Assembly (NCBI GenBank): GCA_963792785.1
Contig: CAWBXO010000001.1
Location: forward strand, 558,001-622,000
DNA: 64,000 nucleotides
Source: CAWIMX01 sp963792785
GTDB taxonomy: Bacteria > Acidobacteriota > Vicinamibacteria > Vicinamibacterales > CAVVIG01
Direction: 5' to 3'
The translations under genes and the position numbers were made by a program. The notes beneath the pieces were generated by a model that saw only the letters and a program-made list of their open reading frames with translations, was not told the DNA's origin and ran no database searches. Position 1 is the first letter of the stretch. The number at the start of each line of letters is the position of its first letter. This document shows positions 17,299 to 26,791 of this stretch, piece by piece.

Positions 17299-20064
17299 TC
17301 AGAATCGAATCTTGGCGCCGAGCATGGCGCGGCGTGGATAGGTGAACGACGAGGGCGCGCCGAATGCACTGGAGGTGCCGAGCATCGAAATGATGCCCTC
17401 CGCCGTGTCGGCGTTCGTGAGGTTCAGGATGTCCGCGAACAGATCGGCCTGCAATCCGGCGTTATTGAGCCTGAACGACTTCTGCAGACGCATGTCCACG
17501 AGATTGAGGCTGGCCACACGCCGGCTACCGTCCAGCGGCTCCACGTCGATCGTCGGAGAAGAGGCGAACCCGAGACCGGATACGCGGATCTGGCGGGCCC
17601 AGGGACGACCCGTCTGATGCTGAATGTTCGTCGACACCAGAATGCCGTACGGGAGCTGGTACAGGAACTGAACCTTCGCCACGACCGGACGATCCCCAAT
17701 CAGCCGACCGTCGGTGTTGACCAAGTCGTTTGGGCCGTCTGGAAATCGGCCGAACGAGCGCGGTATCTCCTCCTGGCCAGACGTGGGCGAGCGGTTGCTC
17801 GACGGGAGTCGGCCAGTGGACTTCGACAGGACCAGCGAGAAGGTGCCCTGCCACCGGTTTGCCATCCGCTTGGTCAACACGAACGTCGCGCCCTGATAGC
17901 GAGTGTACAGGCCGGGCAAGTTCGTCATGGAGAAGACGCTTTGGCTGACGGGCGTGAGCAACTTGTAGACCATGACCGTCGAGCCCGTCGCCTCCGCACC
18001 GGTTGAGTCGACGTAGGGCACTTGCGCGTCCTGCCCGGTCGTGTCGGCCCACCCGGGATAATCGTGCCCGCGCTTGTACACGTAGTTCACCTGGAGACCG
18101 AGATTCGGAATCAGTTGCTGTTCCAGCTGAACAATGACTTGATCGTTATACGGGGCGCGGTAATTCGGGTCCACCTGGAGCTGCAGGCTGCTGCTCGTCG
18201 TCTGGAATTTGGATCGATTCCCGGCGGCGTCAACGTTGAACGTGGAGACCGGCGTCACGCCAGGCGCAACGGCGCTGAAATCCGAAAGCAGCGGGCCGCG
18301 ATAGTCCCGCCCGTAGTGCGCCTTCACGACAGTATTGCTGTCGCTGTCGACCTGCCAGTTCACGCCGACGCGCGGAGACACGGCCTTCCAATTGAACAGA
18401 TGTCCGCTGTCCTGAGTGAACGCGCCGGTCTCATTCGAGTTGGCGTCGAGGACGGGCATGGCCTGGAACTTGCCGTAACTGTAGTCGTACCGGATACCCA
18501 GATTCAGCGTGACCCGGTCGAGGCGGTACGTATCGTCCACGTAGGTGCCCACCGAACCGATGAGGCCGGGCGAGTGGTATGGGAGTTGGGTGGTTCCGGT
18601 CGACTGCTGACCCGTCACACTGAAGATGTCGATGGTGTCGTTGTTGTACGTCACCGAGTCCTGGCCGCCATCGTTGTACTGCAGGCCGAACTTCAGGTCG
18701 TGGCTCCCGCCCCCGAAGTCATCGACGTACTTGCCAATCTTGACCGACGTGCCCCTGCGCCACGACTTCGATGAGTTGAACCCCGAGACGCCCCCCGTGA
18801 CGACGCCCGTGTCGTTGTCGGTGACCTGCGGAGTGCCAGGCACCTGTCCCGGGATGAACGGAGAATTGGCGTTCTTGGCAAAGTCCCCGGAGTACCGGGC
18901 TTCCAGGAACATCGACGACGACATGGTGTACATGTACACGAAATTCGGCGTTGGGTTGTCGCCGTGCCCAGACGAGAGCGTGCTCAACGCCACCAGCGGG
19001 TTGCTGGTGTTGGGGGGCAGCGCCCAGTAGTCGTCGTGCATGCCGTGCATGATCCGCTGCTTCGGCGTAATCTGGTAGGTCAGTTTATAGAACAGCCGCT
19101 TGGCAATGGATGGCGTCGCCGCGGAGGGCGCGAATCCGGTCGATGCGAAGGTGTCATCCTGGTCCTGATACAATCCAAAGAACCAGAACTTGTCCCGGAT
19201 CATCGGACCAGACAACTGCCACGTCGTGTCGGTAAACTTCTTCCGGTAATACGGAAAACCGCCGTCTTGTGCGTCAGTCGTGTTGCGGCCCGTCAAGGCG
19301 TTGGGCTGGACGTACAGATTTCCGTCTCCGTGAAACAGATTCCCCCCCTCGCGGGTGACGATGTTGAAGACGGCCCCCTCGACGTTTCCGTACTCCGCGG
19401 ACGCCCCCAGTTGGAGGACCTCCACTTGTTCCACGGCATCCGTGTTGGGCCACGCCCATCCTCCACCGTTCCCAGGAGCAGAAATATCAGTGCCGTCGAG
19501 GAGATACGAGTTGGCATTCACGCTGCTGCCCATCGACTGCGCGTTGGTCGTCCCTCCCGACGTGGACGTCGACTGGCTGACACCGGGCGCCGAGTTAATC
19601 AAGTCAAAAAAGGAGAACCGTCTGACGGGAGCGCTCTCCACCCACTGCTTGTCGTAGTTGGTACTCACCTGAGAACTCGACACACTGACTAAGGGCGTCG
19701 CGCCCGTGACAGTAATGTTTTCCTCAAGAGTGCTCACACTCAGGGCGATCGGCAGGGTCACCGTCCCGCCGACCCCGACGGTGATGCCGGCACGAGTGAC
19801 GGTGGAAAAGCCGCTCAGCGTTGCTTCCACGCTGTAGGTGCCAGGCGAAAGGTTGGGGAACCGGTAGTTTCCAGTGCCGGACGTGACGTCGACGGTTCCC
19901 GCGGAGGGAAGGGTCGCGCCATGGAGTGTCACTGTCACGCCGGGCAGCACGCCGCCAGACGAGTCGGCTACCGTCCCGACAATTTCGCCGGTGGTTCGCT
20001 GTGCATGCGCCGGGGACGCAACCAGCAGCGCCACCGCACAAATGGCCGCCACAAAGACCTTCAT
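17299..20064 (-). CDS. Oar-like TonB-dependent outer-membrane receptor
   Basis: A 921-residue protein: signal peptide (1-21), a carboxypeptidase-regulatory-like domain (about 25-110; GTVADSSGGVLPGVTV, PGTYSVEATLSGF), a plug domain (about 115-240; VNANSYLLDGTDI, VEVLQLGASAEYGN) and a long beta barrel ending in aromatic-rich strands, last residues KIRF. Such receptors import bulky ligands across the outer membrane with TonB/ExbBD, none of which is in the window. It shares a composite promoter element with the amine dehydrogenase operon, suggesting a role in the same response; the ligand is unknown. Confidence 0.88.
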   Translation of the reverse strand: MKVFVAAICAVALLVASPAHAQRTTGEIVGTVADSSGGVLPGVTVTLHGATLPSAGTVDVTSGTGNYRFPNLSPGTYSVEATLSGFSTVTRAGITVGVGGTVTLPIALSVSTLEENITVTGATPLVSVSSSQVSTNYDKQWVESAPVRRFSFFDLINSAPGVSQSTSTSGGTTNAQSMGSSVNANSYLLDGTDISAPGNGGGWAWPNTDAVEQVEVLQLGASAEYGNVEGAVFNIVTREGGNLFHGDGNLYVQPNALTGRNTTDAQDGGFPYYRKKFTDTTWQLSGPMIRDKFWFFGLYQDQDDTFASTGFAPSAATPSIAKRLFYKLTYQITPKQRIMHGMHDDYWALPPNTSNPLVALSTLSSGHGDNPTPNFVYMYTMSSSMFLEARYSGDFAKNANSPFIPGQVPGTPQVTDNDTGVVTGGVSGFNSSKSWRRGTSVKIGKYVDDFGGGSHDLKFGLQYNDGGQDSVTYNNDTIDIFSVTGQQSTGTTQLPYHSPGLIGSVGTYVDDTYRLDRVTLNLGIRYDYSYGKFQAMPVLDANSNETGAFTQDSGHLFNWKAVSPRVGVNWQVDSDSNTVVKAHYGRDYRGPLLSDFSAVAPGVTPVSTFNVDAAGNRSKFQTTSSSLQLQVDPNYRAPYNDQVIVQLEQQLIPNLGLQVNYVYKRGHDYPGWADTTGQDAQVPYVDSTGAEATGSTVMVYKLLTPVSQSVFSMTNLPGLYTRYQGATFVLTKRMANRWQGTFSLVLSKSTGRLPSSNRSPTSGQEEIPRSFGRFPDGPNDLVNTDGRLIGDRPVVAKVQFLYQLPYGILVSTNIQHQTGRPWARQIRVSGLGFASSPTIDVEPLDGSRRVASLNLVDMRLQKSFRLNNAGLQADLFADILNLTNADTAEGIISMLGTSSAFGAPSSFTYPRRAMLGAKIRF

Positions 20065-20160
20065 CGCTCAACACCCTCCCACCGAAAACACTCCGCAAAC
20101 CAGAGGCGCCTGGTTCCGCGCCGGGTCGGCTCGAGGAGTTCCCAGTTAAGCCGCGCAGGA

Positions 20161-20206
20161 CTACCTTAGGGCAACAGCGGTTACGCAGACGTTGCAAGTT
20201 GTGGCA
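20161..20206 (-). promoter_or_regulatory. composite promoter/operator copy 1, upstream of the TonB receptor
   Basis: On the plus strand: CTACCTTAG at 20161-20169, 21 nt, then GTTGCAAGTTGTGGCA at 20191-20206. In the direction of the receptor gene this is TGCCACAACTTGCAAC, N21, CTAAGGTAG. TAAGGT can be a -10, and the CCACAAC/TTGCAAC tandem heptamers sit upstream of it, as expected for an OmpR-type activator site. The same blocks at the same spacing occur at 29823-29868 upstream of the amine dehydrogenase operon. The gap 20065-20291 holds no gene. Confidence 0.7.
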
Positions 20207-20291
20207 GGGAGGCGACAGAAATGGGCGCCGATCCACCGCTCCGGCGCTTTGCGGGGTGGCCTAGGGAGAAAGCGACCGGAATCCGGAGTGT

Positions 20292-20987
20292 TCAGGACTC
20301 CGATTCGTTGAAGGTCAGGCAGTAGCCGTCGCCGTGAACAGTATGAATGAACTCAGGAACATGAGGATCTGGCTCGACCTTGGCGCGCAGCCGTTTGACC
20401 GCGTAGTCCACGGCCCGGGTGGTCGGCTCGTCGGGAAATCCCCAGACTTCGCGCAGCAGTTCGGAACGGTGCACGACCCGGCCCCTCCGCTCGGCCAGAT
20501 AGGACAGCAAATCGAATTCCCGCCGCGTGAGGTGAATCTTTCCGGAGCCACCGGTCGCCGTCAGGGCCCTGAAGTCGACAGTCACCCGACCGAGACGCAG
20601 CCTCTCGACCATGCTCCTGGCTCGGCGAAGAACCACCAGGATGCGTGCCCTGAGTTCATCGAAGTCAAAGGGTTTCGTAATGTAGTCGTCGGCGCCGGCC
20701 TCGAGGCCCCGCAGCTTGTCGGCCTTCTCATTGCGCACGGTGAGCATGATGACCGGTGTGGAGCCTCCCCGACTGATGAGACGGCACAACTCAACACCGT
20801 CCCATCCCGGCAGCACCACATCGAGCAACACGAGGTCCGGCGCCGACGCGCGCACAGACTTGAGAGCGGACTGTCCGTCCCCGGCGCGTTCTATCTCGAA
20901 GCCGGCGAACGTCAGATTGTCGGCCAGCACCCGCGCCAGAGCGGCATCGTCCTCGACGACAAGAATCCGTTTCCTGTGCGCGGCCAC
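20292..20987 (-). CDS. OmpR/PhoB-family response regulator
   Basis: 231 residues. The receiver domain has acidic pair EDD (12-14), phosphorylation site Asp56 (in DLVLLDVVLP) and the Lys switch in TKPFDF. The C-terminal winged helix (about 130-228) shows LTRREFDLLSYL and RAVDYAVKRLRAKVE. Start is GTG 20987. It lies 45 nt after qhpG in the same direction, so it may be the last gene of the qhp operon. The only nearby partner kinase is the one at 31034-32731. Its likely targets are the two matching composite promoters (inference). Confidence 0.9.
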   Translation of the reverse strand: MAAHRKRILVVEDDAALARVLADNLTFAGFEIERAGDGQSALKSVRASAPDLVLLDVVLPGWDGVELCRLISRGGSTPVIMLTVRNEKADKLRGLEAGADDYITKPFDFDELRARILVVLRRARSMVERLRLGRVTVDFRALTATGGSGKIHLTRREFDLLSYLAERRGRVVHRSELLREVWGFPDEPTTRAVDYAVKRLRAKVEPDPHVPEFIHTVHGDGYCLTFNESES

Positions 20988-21032
20988 GGCGCTGCGATGC
21001 TACCACGCCCGGTGGCGGGAAAATCACAGGGT

Positions 21033-22550
21033 TCACGGTCGAATTGACGAGCTGGATTCCTCGTCTCGGACCAGCACCTGATGCGCCATCAGCACGGAAA
21101 GCCCCGCCAGCAGTTCGCGTGGCGCGGCCTCGCCCACGGCGTTCCGATAGGCATCTACGAGTCCCTGCAGATCCCGCACATGCGGCACCAACCGGATCAA
21201 TTCCGGCAGGTTCACGCCTGCTGCGAATCGAATGGGAAAACCGATGCGGGGCACGACAATGGCCTCCCGCAAGAGCACCTCATGACCTTCAATCGACGGG
21301 ACAGGCTCGAATCGGAGCCCCTCGCTCGGGCGCAGCCGCAAAGCGGGAGCGTCACGGAGATTCGCGAACGCCGTCCGGACCCTCCCGTCGCGAGCAAGCT
21401 GGCTGTCCGTGATCTCGTGACCGAAGCCTTCGGGCACGTCGGGCCCTGCACTCGCGCGGCGGTCCCAGAACGCGTGCCCGTGTTCGACACTCGCAGCTTC
21501 GAAAAATCCGGCCGCCTGGCGGCGGCACGCCGCATAGACGATCCGCTCCCGCTGATTGTAGAAATCGGTGGCCGCACCCGCCATCTCCGGCTTGCCGAGG
21601 GAGGTATGCGCGACAACGGCCGCTCGCCATGCCGAGAGCAGCGCCTTCCTGATACCGCCGGACGACAGGGGATCGATGAAGGATGCGGCGTCCCCGACGA
21701 GAAGAAGCCCTGAGTCCGCGGCGCGTTCCACGTCGTACGGTGATGCGTCGCACGCCCATGGGCGCGTGACCTGTCTCGCGCGCTTCAGATGCCGGGTCAT
21801 GGCTGTCGCCTTCTCCAGGTGCCGCGCGTAGACGAACCTCAAGTCCGTCTTCCCGTCGGCGCGACTGGGCTCAACCATCACCGTGCACTGACGGCGGCTG
21901 GCAGACAAGGGCACCGACCAGGCCCATCCGTCGCGGTAGCTCTCCACGAAGGTATGCGAGACCTCACTGGCCGGCCACTCTCCCTGGCCGTCCCACTCCG
22001 CCACGATGGCCAGCGTCCGGTATCCGCCCGTTTGACGCCGGAAGCCGTTCCGAGCGGCGACGCCTGCGCGCCCGGAGCAGTCGAGCACGCATCGTGCCTG
22101 GTAGGTCGCTCGGTTGCCGGACCGGCGATGACACGCGACGTGAAACGGGCCGGAGCCGGTGACATTCTGGACCCGGCCGAGGACGAGGGAGGCGCCCGAC
22201 CGTCGGGCAAAACGCCGCAGAACGCGGTCGAATGCCGGGCGGGGCACGTGGTAGCCGTGCGTGTCGGTCGTGGTCGTGGTCCGACGCCCAGCCCAGGCCG
22301 ACACATTCCCGTCGTTCGGATGGAAGCCGGCCGCCTCTATCAGTTCACTCTGCCCAAGAAACTCGAACAGCTTCCGGGTCCCGGCCGGGAGCGACTCCGC
22401 GAGGCAAGGGCCCCGTGCCTCGTCGTGAAGAAGCGCGACGGACCAGTCCCAGGAAGCCAGGAGACCGGCGGCGGTTGCGCCGGCTGGACCTCCCCCAATC
22501 ACCAGCACGTCGACCGTTCCCGGAGGCTCCGTCCCGCGTCGCGCTGTCAC
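21033..22550 (-). CDS. qhpG: QhpG-like FAD-dependent tryptophan monooxygenase
   Basis: A 505-residue flavoprotein. N-terminal dinucleotide-binding GGGPAGATAA (residues 19-28) and the second FAD motif GDAASFIDPLSSGGI match FAD-dependent hydroxylases/halogenases. QhpG is known to hydroxylate the gamma-subunit Trp that becomes the CTQ quinone, in the cytoplasm. The GTG start overlaps the qhpE stop (GTGA). Position next to protease, ABC exporter and precursor supports the assignment; alone it could be any group-A flavin monooxygenase. Confidence 0.88.
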   Translation of the reverse strand: MTARRGTEPPGTVDVLVIGGGPAGATAAGLLASWDWSVALLHDEARGPCLAESLPAGTRKLFEFLGQSELIEAAGFHPNDGNVSAWAGRRTTTTTDTHGYHVPRPAFDRVLRRFARRSGASLVLGRVQNVTGSGPFHVACHRRSGNRATYQARCVLDCSGRAGVAARNGFRRQTGGYRTLAIVAEWDGQGEWPASEVSHTFVESYRDGWAWSVPLSASRRQCTVMVEPSRADGKTDLRFVYARHLEKATAMTRHLKRARQVTRPWACDASPYDVERAADSGLLLVGDAASFIDPLSSGGIRKALLSAWRAAVVAHTSLGKPEMAGAATDFYNQRERIVYAACRRQAAGFFEAASVEHGHAFWDRRASAGPDVPEGFGHEITDSQLARDGRVRTAFANLRDAPALRLRPSEGLRFEPVPSIEGHEVLLREAIVVPRIGFPIRFAAGVNLPELIRLVPHVRDLQGLVDAYRNAVGEAAPRELLAGLSVLMAHQVLVRDEESSSSIRP

Positions 22551-23269
22551 GTTGTCGGACCCACCGGCGCAGGCAGTCCGTCTCGCATCACCGCAAGAAT
22601 CTGTTCAATGCCGGCCCCGGGCGACGCTTCGAGCGCGCGCGCCACGAAGCCGGTAGCGTTGGCCACCGCAAAGCTGATCCCGCTCAGGTTGCGCTCGCGT
22701 GGCACATTCGGGATGTCTCTCGGGTACCCCGACGCGTGCACGACGACGCGTCCCGCGGCCTCGCCAATCCGATACGAATGGCGGTCGCACGTCCAATCGA
22801 GGCAGACCGGCACGACGCCGTCCAGGCTGCCCGGCAGCCACTGCACTCCCCCGTCCTCCATCGCCGCCACGAGCGTGACTCCGCGCGCGGAGGCCCGCCG
22901 GACGGCCTCCTGCAAGAACGGCCGATGCGCCGGGTTCGCCGTCCCGAGGCTCAGGTTGATGACTCGCGCGCCCAGGGCGCAGGCTTCGTCGAGGCCCTTG
23001 ACCAGCGCGCCCACGTCGGTCACGAGTCTGCGCCAGAAGATCTTGACGACGAGAATCGTTGCGTCCGGGGCCTTCTCGCGGATCGCCGCCGTCACCGCCG
23101 TCCCGTGGCCGAGCGAATCGACGATGTCCGAATCACGAAATCCGTCCTCCTTGATCGCCGTTCCATCGGCCACGCCGCCGACGTGCGGATGCGCGGCATG
23201 CACGCCGCTGTCGACGATGGCCACGCGAACGCCGCGTCCTGTGTACTGACTCAGATACATGCCTGCCAC
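22547..23269 (-). CDS. qhpE: QhpE-like subtilisin-type leader protease
   Basis: A 240-residue S8 peptidase without a signal peptide or propeptide, consistent with cytoplasmic action. Catalytic triad regions: AIVDSGV (Asp19), GHGTAVT (His, about 55) and GISFAVANA (Ser, replacing the usual GTSMA context). In Paracoccus QhpE removes the leader of the cross-linked gamma subunit before export. It sits 2 nt after qhpF and overlaps qhpG by 4 nt. Confidence 0.88.
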   Translation of the reverse strand: MAGMYLSQYTGRGVRVAIVDSGVHAAHPHVGGVADGTAIKEDGFRDSDIVDSLGHGTAVTAAIREKAPDATILVVKIFWRRLVTDVGALVKGLDEACALGARVINLSLGTANPAHRPFLQEAVRRASARGVTLVAAMEDGGVQWLPGSLDGVVPVCLDWTCDRHSYRIGEAAGRVVVHASGYPRDIPNVPRERNLSGISFAVANATGFVARALEASPGAGIEQILAVMRDGLPAPVGPTT

Positions 23270-23271
23270 AC

Positions 23272-24981
23272 TCAGGACGCGAACAGCGCGGCGAACGCCC
23301 CGCCGCGCGCGTGCAGATCCGAAGGGCGGCCCTGCTCGATGATGCTGCGCTCCGCCAGCACGACCACGCGATCGGCCGAGGACGCGAGCGCCAGGTGATG
23401 CGTAATCAGGATCGTCGTCCGGTCCCGCATGACCCGCGCGTAGCCGGCCAGCACCTGCTGCTCAGCGACCGGGTCCAGAGCCGCCGTCGGTTCGTCCAGC
23501 ACCAGCACATCGGGGTTGAGCAGAAGCGCGCGCGCGACCGCCACTCGCTGCCGCTCTCCCGCCGACAGTGCCGCGCCGCGCTCGCCGACAATCGTGCGCA
23601 GGCCCTCCGGCAGCCGCGCAATCAGCTCGTCCACGCCGGCGCTGCTGGCCGCGTGCCGGACGTCCTCATCCGATGCGTCCGGTCGCGCATATCGAATATT
23701 CTCGGCGATGCTCACATGGAACAGCACAGGCTGCTGGTCCACCAGCACAACGTGGCGGCGCAGATCCTCGAGTGCCAGATCTCGAATGTCATGGCCGTCC
23801 AGGCGGATGCATCCCCCGTCGGGATCGATCAGTCTGACCAGGAGGTCGGCGATGGTCGACTTGCCGCTGCCGCTTGATCCGACCAGGGCCAGCGTCTCGC
23901 CAGGCAAGACGCGAAAGGAGACGTCCTCGAGAATCTGCCCTCGGCCCAGGTCCAGGCTCACGCCCTGGAACTCGATCGCTCCGTCAACGTGTTCCAGCCG
24001 GCGCGGTTCGACACGCTCGACGACGTCTGGAGGCAGGTCGAGAAGCTCGTGGACCCGGGCGAGCGACACCTGGACGGTGGCCAGACTCCCGTACAGCCCC
24101 ATCAGGGCCTGGACGGGCTGGAAGAGCCTCATGTAGTACGCCATGAACGCCACGAACGTGCCGAGACTCATCGTCTCCGCGATGACGCGGTGTCCGCCAT
24201 AGAGAAACGCCGCCGCGGTGCCGACCGCCAGGATCGTGCCTGGCGCGCCGCCAGACAGGTACGACCAGAGCTGCATCGACATCAGCGCCTCGACAAACGC
24301 ATCGTTATAGCCGCGGAAGCGCTGACTTTCCCGCTCCTCCGCGTTCGACGTCACAACCAGTCGCATGCCCTGCAGGCTTTCGATGAGGAAACTGCCGGTG
24401 GCCGCGCTGGCCTCGCGAACCTTTCGAACGTGGGCAGCCAGCGTCGCACGGGTGCGCTCCAGCACCCAGACCGCGATCGGCACGACCGCGACGCCGATCA
24501 GCGCCAGGCGCAGGTCGAGCCAGCACATTGCGGCGAGGCTGCCGACGAGGAAGAAACAGTTGCCAACCCACGACAGGAGCGATTCCGCGGCCACGCGTTG
24601 GATCTCGCCGACGTCGTTATTGATCCGGGCGAGGATGTCCCCAAGTGGCATGCGCGCGTAGAAACGCGGAGACAGGCGCTGCAGGTGTCGATACAGCGCC
24701 AGCCGCATGTCGAAGAGGACCTCGGCAGACACACGCGTATATCGCAGACCCGTCAAGGCGGTCAGCAGAAAGCCGGCGACGGAAGTGAGGGCGAAGAGGG
24801 TGACGATTCCGACGAGCCAGCGCTCGTCGTGACCGACGAGCGCCCGATCGATGAGGAGCTTGGAGAAGTATGGAAGGGTCAGGGCCAGCGCCGTATTCAG
24901 CAGGCTCAGCCCGACGACGAGCGCGAGTCGCCGCCAATACGGAAGAACGTAGGCCAGCGCGCGCCGGAACTCCCTGGACAT
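23272..24981 (-). CDS. qhpF: QhpF-like ABC transporter (fused permease-ATPase)
   Basis: A 569-residue half transporter: six-helix membrane domain (about 15-310) fused to an ATPase. Walker A is GSSGSGKST, ABC signature LSAGERQ (Gly-to-Ala variant of LSGGQ), Walker B VLVLDEPT and H-loop ITHH. In the QHNDH system QhpF exports the processed gamma subunit to the periplasm. It starts 29 nt after qhpC. Without context it would be annotated as an MsbA/lipid-type exporter. Confidence 0.9.
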   Translation of the reverse strand: MSREFRRALAYVLPYWRRLALVVGLSLLNTALALTLPYFSKLLIDRALVGHDERWLVGIVTLFALTSVAGFLLTALTGLRYTRVSAEVLFDMRLALYRHLQRLSPRFYARMPLGDILARINNDVGEIQRVAAESLLSWVGNCFFLVGSLAAMCWLDLRLALIGVAVVPIAVWVLERTRATLAAHVRKVREASAATGSFLIESLQGMRLVVTSNAEERESQRFRGYNDAFVEALMSMQLWSYLSGGAPGTILAVGTAAAFLYGGHRVIAETMSLGTFVAFMAYYMRLFQPVQALMGLYGSLATVQVSLARVHELLDLPPDVVERVEPRRLEHVDGAIEFQGVSLDLGRGQILEDVSFRVLPGETLALVGSSGSGKSTIADLLVRLIDPDGGCIRLDGHDIRDLALEDLRRHVVLVDQQPVLFHVSIAENIRYARPDASDEDVRHAASSAGVDELIARLPEGLRTIVGERGAALSAGERQRVAVARALLLNPDVLVLDEPTAALDPVAEQQVLAGYARVMRDRTTILITHHLALASSADRVVVLAERSIIEQGRPSDLHARGGAFAALFAS

Positions 24982-25010
24982 GCAGACAGATCAGGCGCGC
25001 GACTGGCCCA

Positions 25011-25346
25011 TCACGGAAACACGAGGTCCAGCTTGCGCCAGTCCTTCTGCGCGGCCGCGCAGCTGCTCGTCCAGTTGGGAGCGTGATTGAGCTGGTCCGG
25101 CACCTGTGCGGGCCAGAAGCAACCAATGTGGCAGTCGAAGATGTCGCGCTCGACGGGCTGGCACAGGCCCGCGGTGCCGCCGCTTCGATCGGCTTCCCAC
25201 CCTGGCGAGAACACCAGGGAACAGCCCAACGGGATATGCGGCGGTGCCGGCGCCTGCCCCTGCAAGGCCACCACGTCGCCATCGGGGCCGGCCACCTGCG
25301 TCTTGACCCTGTGCGCTTTCCGGTTAATCGCCTTCAGATGTGTCAC
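25011..25346 (-). CDS. qhpC: quinohemoprotein amine dehydrogenase gamma subunit precursor (QhpC)
   Basis: A 111-residue peptide starting at GTG 25346 (GTGA overlap with qhpD). A leader (about 1-35) precedes the core. Core residues match the Paracoccus gamma subunit by spacing: Cys42-Glu51 (+9), Cys62-Asp68 (+6) and Cys76-Asp84 (+8) for the three thioether bridges, and Cys72/Trp78 (+6) for cysteine tryptophylquinone. Landmarks are SPGWE, LCQPVERD, CFWPAQ and QKDWRKL. CTQ oxidises primary amines; electrons pass to the alpha-subunit hemes. Oddity: a fifth core Cys (Cys96, TSSCAAA). Made and cross-linked in the cytoplasm, then exported. Confidence 0.95.
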   Translation of the reverse strand: MTHLKAINRKAHRVKTQVAGPDGDVVALQGQAPAPPHIPLGCSLVFSPGWEADRSGGTAGLCQPVERDIFDCHIGCFWPAQVPDQLNHAPNWTSSCAAAQKDWRKLDLVFP

Positions 25347-26791
25347 AGGACTGCCTCCGCCCTGGCTTCGTCTCGATCAAATCGAGCCAGGAAACTAGGA
25401 TTTCGTTCTGACAGCTCACCATATACCTGCAGGCACGTGTCGGTCCAGCCACGAATCCAATCGCAGTAATGCAGGTTCGGCCGTTCGGTCGAGCCGTACC
25501 GCACGTAGGCCTCATGGTAGCACCCGCCCGAGCACAGGGGCCGGGCCCAGCAGACGCTGCAGTCGGTCTTGTCGGCAATCTGGTGCGTCTCGAGAAATGC
25601 GGCCTGGGTCTCGCGGTCAATCCCGTCGCGCACCGTGCCGAACTTGTGCGTATCCGAGCCGGCGAACCGGTGGCACAGGGCCACGTCCCCCTCGGTCGAC
25701 ACGCCGAGCAGTCCGAGTCCGGCTCCGCAGGGATACGCCTTGCTGACCCCCTTGTGAATCTCTTCCAGGGTGTCCTTGATATTCGAGAACCCGTGATGCT
25801 GGTTGCGGACCGCCGCCTCCTGGAAGTCACGCGCGAGGGCGCGAAACTGTTCCAGCATCCGATCGAATCCTCGCTCGCCAATGGCGTACTGCAGCGTTGG
25901 GGACGTCGTCACCGGGGCAAACCCGACTTCCCAGAATCCGATTTCATCGGTGAGATGCTGGTAGATGCGCGAGACGTCGAGGGTGTCCGACGTGAGGGTG
26001 ACCCGAGCGCCGATGGGCCGGCTCCGATGGCGACGAAGCAACTCCTTGATCTTGGGCAGCACGACATCGTAGCTGCCCTCGCCGTTGTGGAAGACGCGGA
26101 ACTTGTCCTGCATCTCGCGCGGGCCGTCGATCGAAATCGTGACGCCCACCTCGTTCTCGGCGAGGAATTCGATGATCTCCGGACGAAGGAGCGTCGCGTT
26201 GGTGGTCAGGCTGAAATCGATTAGCTTGCCGCACTCGGCCGCACGCCGGCGCCCGTACGCGATGGTCTTCTCGAGCACGGGAAAGTTCAGCAGCGTCTCA
26301 CCGCCGAAGAACGTCAGGTGCGCGATCTGACCGCTTTCCCTCAACAGGAATTCAACACTTTCACGCGCCGTCTCCTCGCTCATGAACTTGGCCTGCTTGC
26401 CGTGCGCCGTGTCCACGATCTTGTCTTCGCCGTACTCATAGCAGTACGTGCACGCGAGGTTGCACTGATTGGTGACGTTCAAGACCATCGTGCTCAGCGG
26501 GAACGACGTCACCGGCAGCATACGCGGCGCCACGGGCTCCGGTTGGTGCTCATAGCCTACAGCGCGAACATCGAGCAGATCGGCCAGCGCCCCCTTGATC
26601 ACCTCGGGCGGGAACCGGTCCGCGAGGGCGGCCACCAACTCGGTCTCGGATCGCGGGGCTTCGACGACCGCCTCCAGCGTCGCCGCCGAGGGATCATCCA
26701 GCGCGAAAATCGCCGCGCTCGGCACCAGGTAGACGAAGCTCCGGCCCCCAGCCTGAAAGTGATGGAACTCCCTCGGCACCAGCGCGATCAT
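25343..26791 (-). CDS. qhpD: QhpD, radical-SAM/SPASM thioether-forming maturase
   Basis: 482 residues from ATG 26791 (ATGA overlap with qhpA). An N-terminal peptide-recognition-like region (about 1-95) precedes the radical-SAM cluster motif C110-x3-C114-x2-C117 (CNLACTYC). The C-terminal SPASM Cys motifs are CGAG, ALCHR and CSVCWARPLCSGGCYHE. QhpD forms the Cys-to-Asp/Glu thioether bridges in QhpC. The immediate gene coupling to qhpC makes the call firm. Confidence 0.95.
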   Translation of the reverse strand: MIALVPREFHHFQAGGRSFVYLVPSAAIFALDDPSAATLEAVVEAPRSETELVAALADRFPPEVIKGALADLLDVRAVGYEHQPEPVAPRMLPVTSFPLSTMVLNVTNQCNLACTYCYEYGEDKIVDTAHGKQAKFMSEETARESVEFLLRESGQIAHLTFFGGETLLNFPVLEKTIAYGRRRAAECGKLIDFSLTTNATLLRPEIIEFLAENEVGVTISIDGPREMQDKFRVFHNGEGSYDVVLPKIKELLRRHRSRPIGARVTLTSDTLDVSRIYQHLTDEIGFWEVGFAPVTTSPTLQYAIGERGFDRMLEQFRALARDFQEAAVRNQHHGFSNIKDTLEEIHKGVSKAYPCGAGLGLLGVSTEGDVALCHRFAGSDTHKFGTVRDGIDRETQAAFLETHQIADKTDCSVCWARPLCSGGCYHEAYVRYGSTERPNLHYCDWIRGWTDTCLQVYGELSERNPSFLARFDRDEARAEAVL

